Assembly: GCA_951813515.1 (NCBI GenBank)
Contig: OX638346.1
Coordinates: 2,845,617 to 2,909,616, forward strand
DNA from: an uncultured Pseudomonadales bacterium
GTDB taxonomy: Bacteria > Pseudomonadota > Gammaproteobacteria > Pseudomonadales > Azotimanducaceae
DNA length: 64,000 nt
Reading direction: 5' to 3'
A model generated the notes under the pieces. The model searched no databases and was not told the DNA's origin. It saw only the letters and a list, made by a program, of their open reading frames with translations. The position numbers and the translations under genes were made by a program. Positions 55,396 through 64,000 of this stretch are shown piece by piece. Each line of letters opens with the position of its first letter. Within the stretch, counting starts at the first letter, position 1.

Positions 55396-56438
55396 TGCTG
55401 CGTGCAGCCGTCCTGTTGACGTCCGTGTTGCTCACCGCATGCCGGCCAGAGGCAACCGTGGAAGCCCCCGCACAACCGGAGGCGGTGCCGGAATTATCGA
55501 ACGTTACCCGGGAAGGCCCGGTTACGGCGACCGTCGCCTTGTCGCCAGCCGCGCCGAGACTCGGTGATCCGTTGAAGTTAACGCTGACGGTCGAGGCCAA
55601 ACCCGGTGTGCGGATCGAGATGCCGGACTTCGGCGAAGCGCTGGGCCGGTTCTCCGTCCTCGATTTCACCCCCCGCGAGACACCGGGTGAGGATGGCGGT
55701 CTGATTGCGCGACAGGACTATACGCTGCGCGGCCCGGCGAGCGGCCGGCAGCGCATCCCCGGATTGCGTATCGAATATGTCGATGAGCGCGCCGGAGATG
55801 GCGCGCCGCGGGAACTGATCACGGACGAGCTTGCGTTCGAGGTCGAGTCGGTGTTGCCCGAAGGGGCCGTGGTCGACGCGCTGCGCCCGGCGCGCGGACC
55901 GCTTGCGGAGCTTCCGGGGGACTGGTGGTCGCGCTGGTGGCTGTGGTTGACGCTCGGCGTGGCGGCCATCGCCGGTGTTGCGTGGGGGGCCATGATCTGG
56001 CGCCGCCACGCGGCTGAGCGTGCCAGGGCGACGGCCTTCGAGCGCGCGTTGCGACGCCTCGCGGCGCTGGAGGAACGGGGGTTGCCCGCGGAAGAGACAG
56101 TGGACGCTTGGTACGTCGAACTCTCCGACATCGTGCGCCGCTACATCGAGGATCGCCACGCCGTTCGCGCGCCGGAACTGACCACGGAGGAGTTCCTGCT
56201 CGAAGCGCGTCGCTCGGTGGCGTTCTCTGCGGCGCACCGGGACCTCCTGTCCGCGTTCCTCGAGGGTTGCGACCGGGTCAAGTTCGCGCGCTACAGCCCG
56301 GAAGAGGACGAATCCCGCAGTGCGCTCGCAGTCGCGCGGCGTTTCCTGACCGAGGCGGAGGCAGACTTCGCCGACGTCGCCCCGCGCGGGACCGACGCCT
56401 CTGGGCAGCGTCAGCCCGTGGCGGCTGCGGGGCATTGA
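55395..56438 (+). CDS. DUF4381-like membrane lipoprotein of the Bat operon
   Basis: A 347-residue protein with an N-terminal lipoprotein-like signal (LLTSVLLTAC), a beta-rich periplasmic part, one transmembrane helix (WWLWLTLGVAAIAGVAWGAMIW) and a cytoplasmic helical tail (WYVELSDIVRRYIEDRHAVRAPELTTEEFL). The tail is the DUF4381 hallmark. It sits between DUF58 and the first VWA gene, its usual place. The coexistence of lipobox and internal helix is somewhat unusual, and the Cys may not be lipidated. Confidence 0.82.
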   Translation: MLRAAVLLTSVLLTACRPEATVEAPAQPEAVPELSNVTREGPVTATVALSPAAPRLGDPLKLTLTVEAKPGVRIEMPDFGEALGRFSVLDFTPRETPGEDGGLIARQDYTLRGPASGRQRIPGLRIEYVDERAGDGAPRELITDELAFEVESVLPEGAVVDALRPARGPLAELPGDWWSRWWLWLTLGVAAIAGVAWGAMIWRRHAAERARATAFERALRRLAALEERGLPAEETVDAWYVELSDIVRRYIEDRHAVRAPELTTEEFLLEARRSVAFSAAHRDLLSAFLEGCDRVKFARYSPEEDESRSALAVARRFLTEAEADFADVAPRGTDASGQRQPVAAAGH

Positions 56439-56440
56439 GC

Positions 56441-57472
56441 ATGGATACGATCACCGCCATCGAGTTTCGCGAGCCGCTGTTGCTGCTGTTGGCGCTGCTG
56501 GCGGTGCCGGTGTTCCTGCTCGCGCGTCGCACGCCGGGCCGGCTGGTGTTCTCTTCCCTCAAGATTCTTCCGGACGAGGCCGGCGGCTGGCGCAGGCGGT
56601 TGGCGTGGGTGCCGGATGCCGTGTTGTGCCTCGCGCTGATCGCGCTGGTCGTCGCGCTCGCGGGTCCGCGAATCGGGGAGCGCTTCAGCCGGATCCACCG
56701 CGAGGGAATCGCGATCATGATGGTGGTCGATGTTTCGAGTTCGATGCGCGCGCTCGACCTGTCCACGCCAGCGAGGGAACGTACCCGGCTCGAGGCGGTC
56801 CAGGACGTTTTCGAAGCCTTCGTGCTGGGTGATGGGGATTTACCGGGAAGACCCGACGACACCATCGGCCTCGTCTCCTTCGCAGGCTTTGCCGATACCG
56901 CTGTGCCGCTGACGCTGGATCACAACAATCTCACCGCCGTGGCGCGGGATCTCGACACCGTGCGCGACCGCGGCGAGGACGGTACCGCCATTGGCGACGC
57001 CCTGGCACTTGCCGTCGAACGTCTGCGCGAGTCGACGGCGCAGTCGCGCATCGCCGTGGTATTGACCGATGGCGTCAACAATGCGGGGGTTGAATCGCCT
57101 GCCGCCGCGGCGGAACTGGCGCGGTCACTGGGCGTCAAGGTCTATACGATCGGCGCGGGCACGACGGGCCTCGCCCCGGTGCGCGTGGAGGACCGATTCG
57201 GCCGGTCCGTGTTGCGTTCCATGCGTGTCGAGGTGGACGAGGCCGTGCTGCGGCGCATTGCGGAAGTCGCGGGCGGGCGCTTCTTCCGGGCCGAGGACGC
57301 CGCAGGACTGGAACGCGTATACGCGGAAATCGACCGCCTCGAACGTACGCGCATCACCGAGGATCGGTTCCGCCAGTACGACGAACTGTTTGCGCTGCCG
57401 CTGGCCCTGGCCCTCGCCCTGCTGGTGGTTGGCTGGCTCGGCCGCGGCGCGTTGTTCGCGAGGTTGCCGTGA
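56441..57472 (+). CDS. VWA domain protein (BatA-like)
   Basis: A 343-residue membrane protein: two N-terminal helices, a von Willebrand A domain with MIDAS motif DVSSSM (Asp97) and TDGVNNAG, and a C-terminal helix. It matches BatA of aerotolerance-type operons. The start ATG 56441 follows the upstream stop by two bases. It is followed by a paralogous VWA gene whose start overlaps its stop. Confidence 0.9.
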   Translation: MDTITAIEFREPLLLLLALLAVPVFLLARRTPGRLVFSSLKILPDEAGGWRRRLAWVPDAVLCLALIALVVALAGPRIGERFSRIHREGIAIMMVVDVSSSMRALDLSTPARERTRLEAVQDVFEAFVLGDGDLPGRPDDTIGLVSFAGFADTAVPLTLDHNNLTAVARDLDTVRDRGEDGTAIGDALALAVERLRESTAQSRIAVVLTDGVNNAGVESPAAAAELARSLGVKVYTIGAGTTGLAPVRVEDRFGRSVLRSMRVEVDEAVLRRIAEVAGGRFFRAEDAAGLERVYAEIDRLERTRITEDRFRQYDELFALPLALALALLVVGWLGRGALFARLP

Positions 57473-58515
57473 TGGATTTCGCCGCGCCCCACTGGGTCCA
57501 TCTCGCATGGCCGGCCCTGGCGGTAGTCATCGCGGCGGCATACTTCGAGCTGCGCAGCCGCGAAACCCTTGCGCGGTTCATGTCGTTGCCGATGCAGGCG
57601 CGCCTCGCCTGGCGCCAAACACGCGCGCGACGTATCGCCGGGCTGGCCCTCTTTTCCCTGACCCTGGCGCTGGGCGTGGTGGCGCTCATGCGGCCGCAAT
57701 CGCAGACCGGAACGGAAGTGCTCTCACGCAACATCACGGCGGACGTCATGATCGTTCTCGACGTATCGAAGAGCATGCTGGCAGAGGACGCGGCGCCCAA
57801 TCGCCTGGCGAGAGCGAAGGCGGAGATCAATGAGCTTCTTGAGCGCGTGGATGGCCAGCGCGTCGGCCTGGTCGTGTTCGCCGGCCGCGCGGCGGTCAGG
57901 TCGCCGCTGACGTCGGACTACGGTTTTTTCCGGCTGATGCTGCGCGATGTCAACGTTGGATCCGTCTCGCACGGCGGGACCCGGATCGGCGATGCCGTCC
58001 GCAAGGCGGTCGCCGTCTACGGTCCTGATCGCGGCACGCCGCGCGTCATGCTCCTGATCACGGATGGCGAGGATCACGACTCCTATCCGCTGGAAGCCGT
58101 CGAGGAAGCGGCGGCGGCCGGCATTCGCATCGTCGCCATTGGCTTCGGCAGCGAGACCGGCAGTGAGATCGTGGTCACCGATCGGGAAACGGGTGCCCGC
58201 AAGGTGCTGCTGGACAGCGACGGCAACGTCGTACGTTCGAGGCTGGATGGTGATCTCCTGCGCGAGATCGCCCTGATGGCCGACGGCGTATACGTTCCGG
58301 CGGGAACGTCGGCGGTCGATCTCGACTCCATCGTGGAGGCCCACATCCGGCCGATGGTCGCAGACGCCTCCGCGCGGGTCGTGCGACGAGACCCGACGGA
58401 GCACTATCGGTGGTTCGTGCTGGGCGCGCTGGTGTCGCTCGTGGCTGCCGTGTGGGTTGGATCAACGGGTGCCGGGCGCGGAAGGCTGGCCGCAACGGGA
58501 ACGGTACGCCCATGA
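57472..58515 (+). CDS. VWA domain protein (BatB-like)
   Basis: A 347-residue second VWA protein with the same layout: N-terminal helices, MIDAS motif DVSKSM (Asp97), ITDGEDHDSYP, and a C-terminal helix. ATG 57472 overlaps the upstream stop (TGATG); GTG 57469 is an alternative. BatB usually partners BatC; here the next gene encodes a large coiled-coil protein in that position. It lacks a fused TPR region. Confidence 0.9.
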   Translation: MDFAAPHWVHLAWPALAVVIAAAYFELRSRETLARFMSLPMQARLAWRQTRARRIAGLALFSLTLALGVVALMRPQSQTGTEVLSRNITADVMIVLDVSKSMLAEDAAPNRLARAKAEINELLERVDGQRVGLVVFAGRAAVRSPLTSDYGFFRLMLRDVNVGSVSHGGTRIGDAVRKAVAVYGPDRGTPRVMLLITDGEDHDSYPLEAVEEAAAAGIRIVAIGFGSETGSEIVVTDRETGARKVLLDSDGNVVRSRLDGDLLREIALMADGVYVPAGTSAVDLDSIVEAHIRPMVADASARVVRRDPTEHYRWFVLGALVSLVAAVWVGSTGAGRGRLAATGTVRP

Positions 58516-60815
58516 GCAGGCTGCTAAACCCATTGCGCCGGCTCCTGGTCGTTGTTGGCGCGTTCGTTGTCGTCGCGATGTCGGACCCTGCCGGAAACCC
58601 TGCTGAGACCCCGGCCGAGGATCCCGGCGCCGGCGCGACGCCGTCGCCCGCAACGGACGAGGCGGCGCCGGAACCAGCCGCGCCCGAGGATTCGCTCACT
58701 GCGCGCGGACAATACAACGCCGGCCTCGAAGGCCTGGAACAAGGCGACTTCGCCAGCGCTGCGGAAGCTTTCCTCGCCGCGCGGGACGACGCCCGCGGGG
58801 ACGCGGTCCTGCGCTACCGGTCGGCGTTCAACCTGGGAATGGCGCTCGCCGGACAGGCGGACTCGTCGGTCGAAGAAGAGCCGGAGGAGTCGATCGCCAC
58901 CCTGCGTTCCAGCGCGGGGTGGTTCAGCGATGCGGCACGATTGGCCCCGGAAGGCGCGGACGACGCGCGCGTCAATCTTGAGATCGTGCTGCGCCGCATC
59001 CAGCAGTTGGCGGATCAGATCAATCGGGACGGCCGCCTGGAAGCCCGTCTGGACCGAATCATCGACGATCAGCGTGGCCTGCGCGACCAGTTGCGGCAGT
59101 TGTTGGCGGACGCGGAGTCGGAGCAGGGCGCGGACTTTCGACACCGCTTCGAGTCACTCGCGGCCTCCGAACGCGCGTTGCTGGCCGAAGCGTCGGATGT
59201 CGCCGACCTGGCGGCGGAGGAACGGGCGCACATTCAAGGAAAGGACGACGGCACGCTCTCCCCAGAGGAGCGCGCCCGGGCGTTTCAGCTCGGCAACATG
59301 GACCGCTACCTGCAGCGAGCCAGGCAGTCGATGAGCGATACCCGCAGGCGTCTGCGCCGTCTCGAGGGCGAGCGCGGGCATCGTCGGGCCGACACCGCTC
59401 TCGGGGAACTCAAGCGTGCCCGGGAGCAGTTGTCGGACCCGGTCACCGTATTGAAGGCGATCATCCGCGACGAGACGTCCGTGGTCGCGCATGCTGACGC
59501 GCTGGCGTCGGTTTCGGTTGACGATGAAGAGGAGGGCCCGCCGCCGTGGCTCACGGTCGGTCACCTCAGCAACCGGCAGGAGGACGCGGCGGCGCGCACC
59601 GGTGAAATGTTGCGGCGCCTGGAAGCGGCTGTTGACCAGGCGTCCGAAGCCGGCGAGCCAAGCGGCGACCCGGCCGGTGAGCCCGGTGGGAACGCCGAAG
59701 CCGAGCGCGCGCGTCAGGCTATCGGGGAGGCTGTGCCTTTTGTGCGGGAAGCCCTGGATGCCATGCGTGCGGCCCTCTCTGCCTACAGCGGAGGAGCGGT
59801 GTCCGATGCCGCGCTGGAGGGCGCGCGCGCGGTGGACGCGCTTTCCCGGGCGATCGAGCGCTTCGCTGGGCTGCGGGAACTGATAGAGATCGCCTACGCG
59901 GACCAGGCGCGCGCGGTGGCGCTGTTGGGCACCGATGCGGCGGAAGCGCCAGCCCCCCTGCGTGAGCGTGTCGCAGCCGCGGCGATGGACGACAACCGTG
60001 AGCGTCTGCAAAGGATGGAAGCGATGCTGCTGCAGATGCGGGATCAGGCGTCGTCCGAAGGTGAAGGCGAGGCTGCCGAGGAGCGCCATGCACTCGCCGA
60101 AGCGTTGCGCGGACAGGCCCTGGATGCCCTGGAGTCCGCGTCCAGGGCGCTGGCGTCGGGCGAGGCGGCTGGCGTCCCGGCGGGTCTGGCGCTCGAACGC
60201 CTGGAAGAACTGAGGCGCCTTTTCTTTAGTATTGTCGAGCATCTGCAGGAGTTGTTGGCCGAACAGACGGATACGCACGACCAGACCGCGACGCTACAGG
60301 TCGAGCCGGACACCGCGCCTCCCCTCGGCTTGATCGGTGAGCGGCAGGTGGCCCATGCCCGTACGGGAGAGGCGCTCGGGGAAGCACTGGCGGCGCAGAC
60401 GGATGCCGCGCGGGGCGAGGGGAGCGAAGAAGCCGCGCAGAGCATGGCGGACGCCACCCGGGAGGTGCGTGCGGGGTCCGCGCGAATGCGGGGCGCTGCC
60501 GCGACGGTGTCCGCCGCGGCAGAAGCCGCCCAGACGATGTCACCCTACCTCGAGCCTGCGCTGGACGACCAGGTCGCCGCCATTGGTCATATCGAAAACG
60601 CGATTCAGCTGTTGCGTCCGCCGTCTCAGGAGGACGGCGACTCCGGTGAGGGGCAGCAGCAACAGGAAGCGGCTGCCGAGCCCGAGCCGTCGGAACAGAT
60701 GTCGCGTCGCCAGGCGTTGCAGAGGCTGCAGGCGGTGCGGGACCGGGAGGCCGAACGGCAGCGTCGGCGGCAGCGAGACTCCGCGCCGCCCGCGCCCGTG
60801 GAGAAGGACTGGTGA
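58512..60815 (+). CDS. Large coiled-coil/TPR protein in the BatC position
   Basis: A 767-residue protein with a signal-like or single-helix N-terminus (LLVVVGAFVVVAMS), a proline- and alanine-rich linker, a TPR-like region near residues 60-140 and then long stretches of acidic and arginine-rich helix consistent with coiled coil. The C-terminus is charged (QRRRQRDSAPPAP). BatC proteins are usually far shorter TPR proteins, so this may be an enlarged form or a replacement. It overlaps batB and batD by four bases each. No enzymatic motif is visible. Confidence 0.75.
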   Translation: MSRLLNPLRRLLVVVGAFVVVAMSDPAGNPAETPAEDPGAGATPSPATDEAAPEPAAPEDSLTARGQYNAGLEGLEQGDFASAAEAFLAARDDARGDAVLRYRSAFNLGMALAGQADSSVEEEPEESIATLRSSAGWFSDAARLAPEGADDARVNLEIVLRRIQQLADQINRDGRLEARLDRIIDDQRGLRDQLRQLLADAESEQGADFRHRFESLAASERALLAEASDVADLAAEERAHIQGKDDGTLSPEERARAFQLGNMDRYLQRARQSMSDTRRRLRRLEGERGHRRADTALGELKRAREQLSDPVTVLKAIIRDETSVVAHADALASVSVDDEEEGPPPWLTVGHLSNRQEDAAARTGEMLRRLEAAVDQASEAGEPSGDPAGEPGGNAEAERARQAIGEAVPFVREALDAMRAALSAYSGGAVSDAALEGARAVDALSRAIERFAGLRELIEIAYADQARAVALLGTDAAEAPAPLRERVAAAAMDDNRERLQRMEAMLLQMRDQASSEGEGEAAEERHALAEALRGQALDALESASRALASGEAAGVPAGLALERLEELRRLFFSIVEHLQELLAEQTDTHDQTATLQVEPDTAPPLGLIGERQVAHARTGEALGEALAAQTDAARGEGSEEAAQSMADATREVRAGSARMRGAAATVSAAAEAAQTMSPYLEPALDDQVAAIGHIENAIQLLRPPSQEDGDSGEGQQQQEAAAEPEPSEQMSRRQALQRLQAVRDREAERQRRRQRDSAPPAPVEKDW

Positions 60816-62578
60816 GGCTCACCGGAGTCGCCGCTGTTGCGTTCGCGGTCCTCGCTGTCTCCGCGGCAGGGCAGACGCTCGAGGTCAGCGTGGAGTCCCG
60901 CGAAATCTACGCGGGGATGCCGTTCACCCTGGTGTTGTCGGCACGGGGTTTCGACGAGCAGCCTGTGCCGGAGGTTCCTGATCTCGTGATCGACGGCTGC
61001 CGCGTGACGTACATCGGCGTAACCCCCAGCGTTTCGCAGCAGATCCAGATCGTCAACGGCCGTCGTTCGGAGTGGCGGGAGGTGACGTTTGTTTACCGTT
61101 GGCAGGTGACGGCGCCATCTGCGGGCCGTTACGCGGTGCCAGCCTTGGTGCTTTCCCAGGGGGGGAAGTCCGCTACGAGTACGACCGCCACGTTCGATGC
61201 GGGCGATCTCGAACAGACCACCGACATGGTGGTGCGCATGCACTTGCCGGAGCGCCCCGTGTGGGTCGGCGAGACGTTCGACGGTGCCATCGAGTGGTTG
61301 CTGGCACGGGATGTCGAGAGCTTCGAGCTGGTCGTGCCACTGTTCGAATCGGATGCCGTTCGCATCGAGAGCCCCGGCGATAACGGGCGGAAGCGGTCGT
61401 TTCGCATCGGCGCCCGCGTCATCGACCTGCCCATGCAGCAGGATCGCCTGCGCGAGGGCGGCACCGACTATACGCGCATCCGCTTTCCGTTCCGTGCCAC
61501 GGTGATGCGCGCGCAGTCGTTCGACCTGGACCCGGTACGCGTCGTGGCCCGCCTGGAGTCTCCCGGGAGTCGGGGCTTTTTCGACTTTCCATCCTTTGGC
61601 CGTTCGCGCGGCGCGCTGTTCCAGGCGTGGGGAGAGCGGCGACAGCTCGTGGTGCGCCCGCTGCCGGAGAGCGGACGGCCGCCAAACTTCGTCAATGCCG
61701 TTGGTGCCGGTTTCTCCATCGAGGTGCAGGCGAGCCGTACCGTGGTCAGCGCGGGAGATCCCATCGAACTGACGCTCAGCATTCGAGGCGATGGCGAACT
61801 GGAAGGGCTGAGTCTGCCGCCCTTGAAGGGGGCGGGCGGATTGCCTGGGGACCTGTTTTCGGTCCCTTCCGCCGCCGCCGTTGGCAACGTCGATGCCGAG
61901 ACCAACACCAAGACCTTTACGGTCACGGCGCGGGTGCTGAGCAAGGAAGTGCGCGAGATTCCTCCCATTGAGTTCGCCTATTTCGATCCGACGAGGGGCG
62001 AGTACGTTACGGTCTCGAGCCGACCGGTCGCGCTTTCCGTCGCTGGAGGCAACGTGGTGGACGCCGGTGACGTCACGGCTTCCGCTGCCCCCGCGCCGAT
62101 GGCCGAAGTGCCCGTGCAGTCGCCGCGGGCGGGGACCCCTCGTGTGCTCATCGGGGCTGACATGTCCCTGAGCGCGGCGAACAGGACGCTGAATCCGCCC
62201 TGGGGTTCCACCATCAGACCCCTGCCGATGGTGTTGTTGTACCTGTTGCCTGTCGCGCTTGGCGGACTGCGGGTGTGGCAGACGCGCACCGCGGCGCGGC
62301 GCGGCCGACGGCGCGAAATCAGTCGCGCCAGGCGGGAAGTGGAACGTGTCCTCAGTTCCGGCGGAGTTGCGCGCGAGGTGGCGCCGCAGGCACTGAATGC
62401 CATTCGGGTCCTGGCGCGCCTGACAGGCCGCGAACGAGCACTGGGCGACCCTGCCCTCGAGCGACTGGAAACCCTGGCTTTCGATCCCTCGGCGACCGGA
62501 GCGCCCCTCGACGGGGAGACTGTCGACGCGGTCCGAGCGCTTGCCAGGGAATGGGCCAGGCGGAAGGAACAGCGATGA
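60812..62578 (+). CDS. BatD-like protein
   Basis: A 588-residue protein with a signal peptide (AVAFAVLAVSAAGQ), a long beta-rich periplasmic region with the BatD start LEVSVESREIYAGMPFTLVLS, and one transmembrane helix near residue 470 (MVLLYLLPVALGGLRVW) followed by a short cytoplasmic tail. GTG start overlapping the upstream gene. It is the expected partner of the BatA/BatB proteins. Confidence 0.88.
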   Translation: MRLTGVAAVAFAVLAVSAAGQTLEVSVESREIYAGMPFTLVLSARGFDEQPVPEVPDLVIDGCRVTYIGVTPSVSQQIQIVNGRRSEWREVTFVYRWQVTAPSAGRYAVPALVLSQGGKSATSTTATFDAGDLEQTTDMVVRMHLPERPVWVGETFDGAIEWLLARDVESFELVVPLFESDAVRIESPGDNGRKRSFRIGARVIDLPMQQDRLREGGTDYTRIRFPFRATVMRAQSFDLDPVRVVARLESPGSRGFFDFPSFGRSRGALFQAWGERRQLVVRPLPESGRPPNFVNAVGAGFSIEVQASRTVVSAGDPIELTLSIRGDGELEGLSLPPLKGAGGLPGDLFSVPSAAAVGNVDAETNTKTFTVTARVLSKEVREIPPIEFAYFDPTRGEYVTVSSRPVALSVAGGNVVDAGDVTASAAPAPMAEVPVQSPRAGTPRVLIGADMSLSAANRTLNPPWGSTIRPLPMVLLYLLPVALGGLRVWQTRTAARRGRRREISRARREVERVLSSGGVAREVAPQALNAIRVLARLTGRERALGDPALERLETLAFDPSATGAPLDGETVDAVRALAREWARRKEQR

Positions 62579-63459
62579 TCTCCCGCGACCTGGTCCATGG
62601 CATAACGACGACCCTCGCCGCGATGTGCGTCGTCCTGGCTGTGGAGCACCTATCGTCTGCCCGGGCGTCCGAAGCGGACTTTCCTCAGGCGTCGCCCGGT
62701 TTGCAGTTTGCCCGCGAGGGCGCCGGTGCGGCTGCATCAGAGGGCATCGAGCACGGGCGCCGAATCTACGCCCAGGCACTGGAGGAGCAGGACCCGGTGC
62801 GTCGCGCGCGACTCTTTGCCGAAGCGGAGCGCGCTCTCCGCGAAGCCGCGGCGGTGCGACCGACACCGGAACTGGTTGCGGACTGGGGTAATGCGGCGCT
62901 TGGCGCCGGCGACCCGGGTCGCGCGACGCTCGCTTTCCGGCGTGCGCTGGCATTGCAGCCGAACCATGATCGGGCGGCCAAGAACCTCGCCTGGCTACGC
63001 GACCGGGCGCCGCCCTGGTTGCCGCGACCGGCGAGCGGGGGCGCGCTGGACTCCCTCCTGTTCTGGCGCGACATGTTCTCGGTCTCGCAGCGCTACTGGA
63101 TTGCGGCCGGCGCGTTCGCCCTCGCCGTGCTGATGCTGACGCCGTGGCCGACGCGGCGCATGCGCCTGTTGCGGCGGATGTCCGCTGTGCCGATCGCGGT
63201 ATGGGCGGTGGCGGTGGGATCGGCCCTGCTGTCCGAGCGTGCGTCCCCCGAAGGCGTGGTGGTGCTCGACGGCGCGCCCCTGCGTTCCGCCGACAGCGCG
63301 GGAGCACGGCTGGCTTTTGCACATCCCTTGCCGGCGGGCACCGAAGTCACCATCCAGGAGGTGCGCGACGGCTGGTTGCGCATCGCCCTGGCGGATGGCA
63401 CCCCGGGATGGGTCCGGGCGAACAGCGTAGAGCGGATTCTGGGCGGGGATTCGCCGTGA
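62575..63459 (+). CDS. BatE-like protein (TPR plus SH3-type domain)
   Basis: A 294-residue protein with a signal peptide, a TPR region (ALREAAAVRPTPELVADWGNAALGAGD), two transmembrane helices around residues 180-225 and a C-terminal SH3b-like domain (GTEVTIQEVRDGWLRIALADGTPGWV). The ATG overlaps the batD stop. It closes the operon of eight genes. BatE-type proteins share this layout. Confidence 0.85.
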   Translation: MISRDLVHGITTTLAAMCVVLAVEHLSSARASEADFPQASPGLQFAREGAGAAASEGIEHGRRIYAQALEEQDPVRRARLFAEAERALREAAAVRPTPELVADWGNAALGAGDPGRATLAFRRALALQPNHDRAAKNLAWLRDRAPPWLPRPASGGALDSLLFWRDMFSVSQRYWIAAGAFALAVLMLTPWPTRRMRLLRRMSAVPIAVWAVAVGSALLSERASPEGVVVLDGAPLRSADSAGARLAFAHPLPAGTEVTIQEVRDGWLRIALADGTPGWVRANSVERILGGDSP

Positions 63460-63486
63460 TCGGCACAGCCCCGGAGGGGTTGTGAG

Positions 63487-64000
63487 CTATTGACGGTCCG
63501 GGGGCGCTTCGAGGCTGTCCTCGGTCGATTCGAGCAGGGAAAGCGCTAGCGCTGCCGCGTCGCGCCAGCGCTGTTCCCGGTGCCAGTGCATCGCCCTGGC
63601 GAGATGCTCGCGGGCGCGCTCCGTGTCTCCGGTCAGTCGATATGCCTCGCCGAGGAACAGGTTGATGCGCGGTGCCCAGGGCGCGCGGCGGTACGCCACG
63701 CGCAGGTAGCCTAGGGCATCGCCCGGTTGCCCGGCGTGGAGGTAGATCACGCCCAGGCCGAAGGACGCTTCGACCCCGTCCGGGTCGTTTCTCACGGCTC
63801 GACGGTAGAACTCGGCGCTTTCGCGCAATATGGCGTAGCACTGCTCCCGGGTTGATCCCGCGCATTCGCCGACGTGGACTTCCGCCATGCGAATGTTCGC
63901 GCCGGGGTGATTCGGGTTGAGCGCGAGTGCGCGCCTCGCGCTCTGCTTCGAGCGTTCGGGATCGTCCGTCGTGGCGGAAAAGCCCACCAGGGCATCGATA
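63487..64000 (-). CDS. TPR-repeat protein, N-terminal part outside window
   Basis: C-terminal 171 residues of a tetratricopeptide protein; the frame continues past the window edge, so the GTG at 63987 is probably internal. TPR-like units are seen at LNPNHPGANIRMAEVHVG, DPDGVEASFGLGVIYLHAGQPGDALGYL and APRINLFLGEAYRLTGDTERAREHL. It is convergent with the batE-like gene, 27 bases away. No catalytic domain can be judged from this fragment. Confidence 0.8.
   Translation of the reverse strand, partial: IDALVGFSATTDDPERSKQSARRALALNPNHPGANIRMAEVHVGECAGSTREQCYAILRESAEFYRRAVRNDPDGVEASFGLGVIYLHAGQPGDALGYLRVAYRRAPWAPRINLFLGEAYRLTGDTERAREHLARAMHWHREQRWRDAAALALSLLESTEDSLEAPPDRQ

Noticed and set aside
60626..63322. 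898-codon antisense frame across the bat operon
   Set aside because: Proline- and arginine-rich translation with no domain; the sense frames match BatD and BatE.

Overview
The window is high-GC bacterial chromosome with gammaproteobacterial gene content and order: divergent pepA-holC-valS / lptF-lptG, the fatty-acid starter synthase FabY, msrP-msrQ, BamD and RluD, type IV minor pilins, and murJ-ribF-lspA. I cannot place it below class level. Genes are densely packed, with many 4-base stop/start overlaps (ATGA, GTGA, TTGA) that help fix start sites. I see no rRNA, tRNA, CRISPR array, prophage or intact transposase gene.

Layout. 1-5733: obg (5' end outside the window), proB, a repeat-filled spacer, rpsT on the minus strand, then murJ, ribF and lspA. 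5881-9093: five type IV pilin-like proteins. 9361-11948: bamD and rluD, then a coiled-coil protein built on a 21-bp minisatellite. 12029-15369: ilvB-ilvH-ilvC behind a good sigma-70 promoter. 15385-18383: a soluble one-chain histidine kinase/response regulator and a small zinc-ribbon protein. 18603-24158: pssA, msrPQ, a sodium:solute symporter pair and a DAHP synthase. 24256-30777: a RimI module, a GT-C-like membrane protein, a DUF547 protein, a TVP38-family protein, an orphan periplasmic binding protein and a SirB1-like protein. 30841-33694: a carboxylesterase, a 265-bp non-autonomous inverted-repeat element and a two-gene nucleotidyltransferase cassette. 33695-42261: moaB-thiolase-fabY diverging from a 1646-residue single-chain biotin-dependent carboxylase. 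42376-46306: a small membrane protein, hemH, hisH-hisF and a quinone oxidoreductase. 46356-53309: valS-holC-pepA and lptFG. 53405-63459: an eight-gene MoxR/Bat operon. The window ends in a TPR gene.

How the genes work together. Most genes are housekeeping: branched-chain amino acid, proline, histidine, aromatic, haem, flavin and phospholipid synthesis; envelope assembly (MurJ, LspA, BamD, LptFG); and translation. FabY, the thiolase and the fused carboxylase together look like a malonyl-CoA/acetoacetyl starter module. MoxR/Bat, TVP38 and MsrPQ suggest an envelope- and stress-handling capacity.

The least explained content is in the spacers. One 45-bp hairpin repeat forms arrays at two distant loci in opposite orientation, with a half unit at a third. 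A separate dispersed module of about 75 bp occurs at three loci, one of them inside a coding region and one abutting the lptF start codon. A MITE-like element that could fold as a three-way junction lies next to the nucleotidyltransferase cassette.
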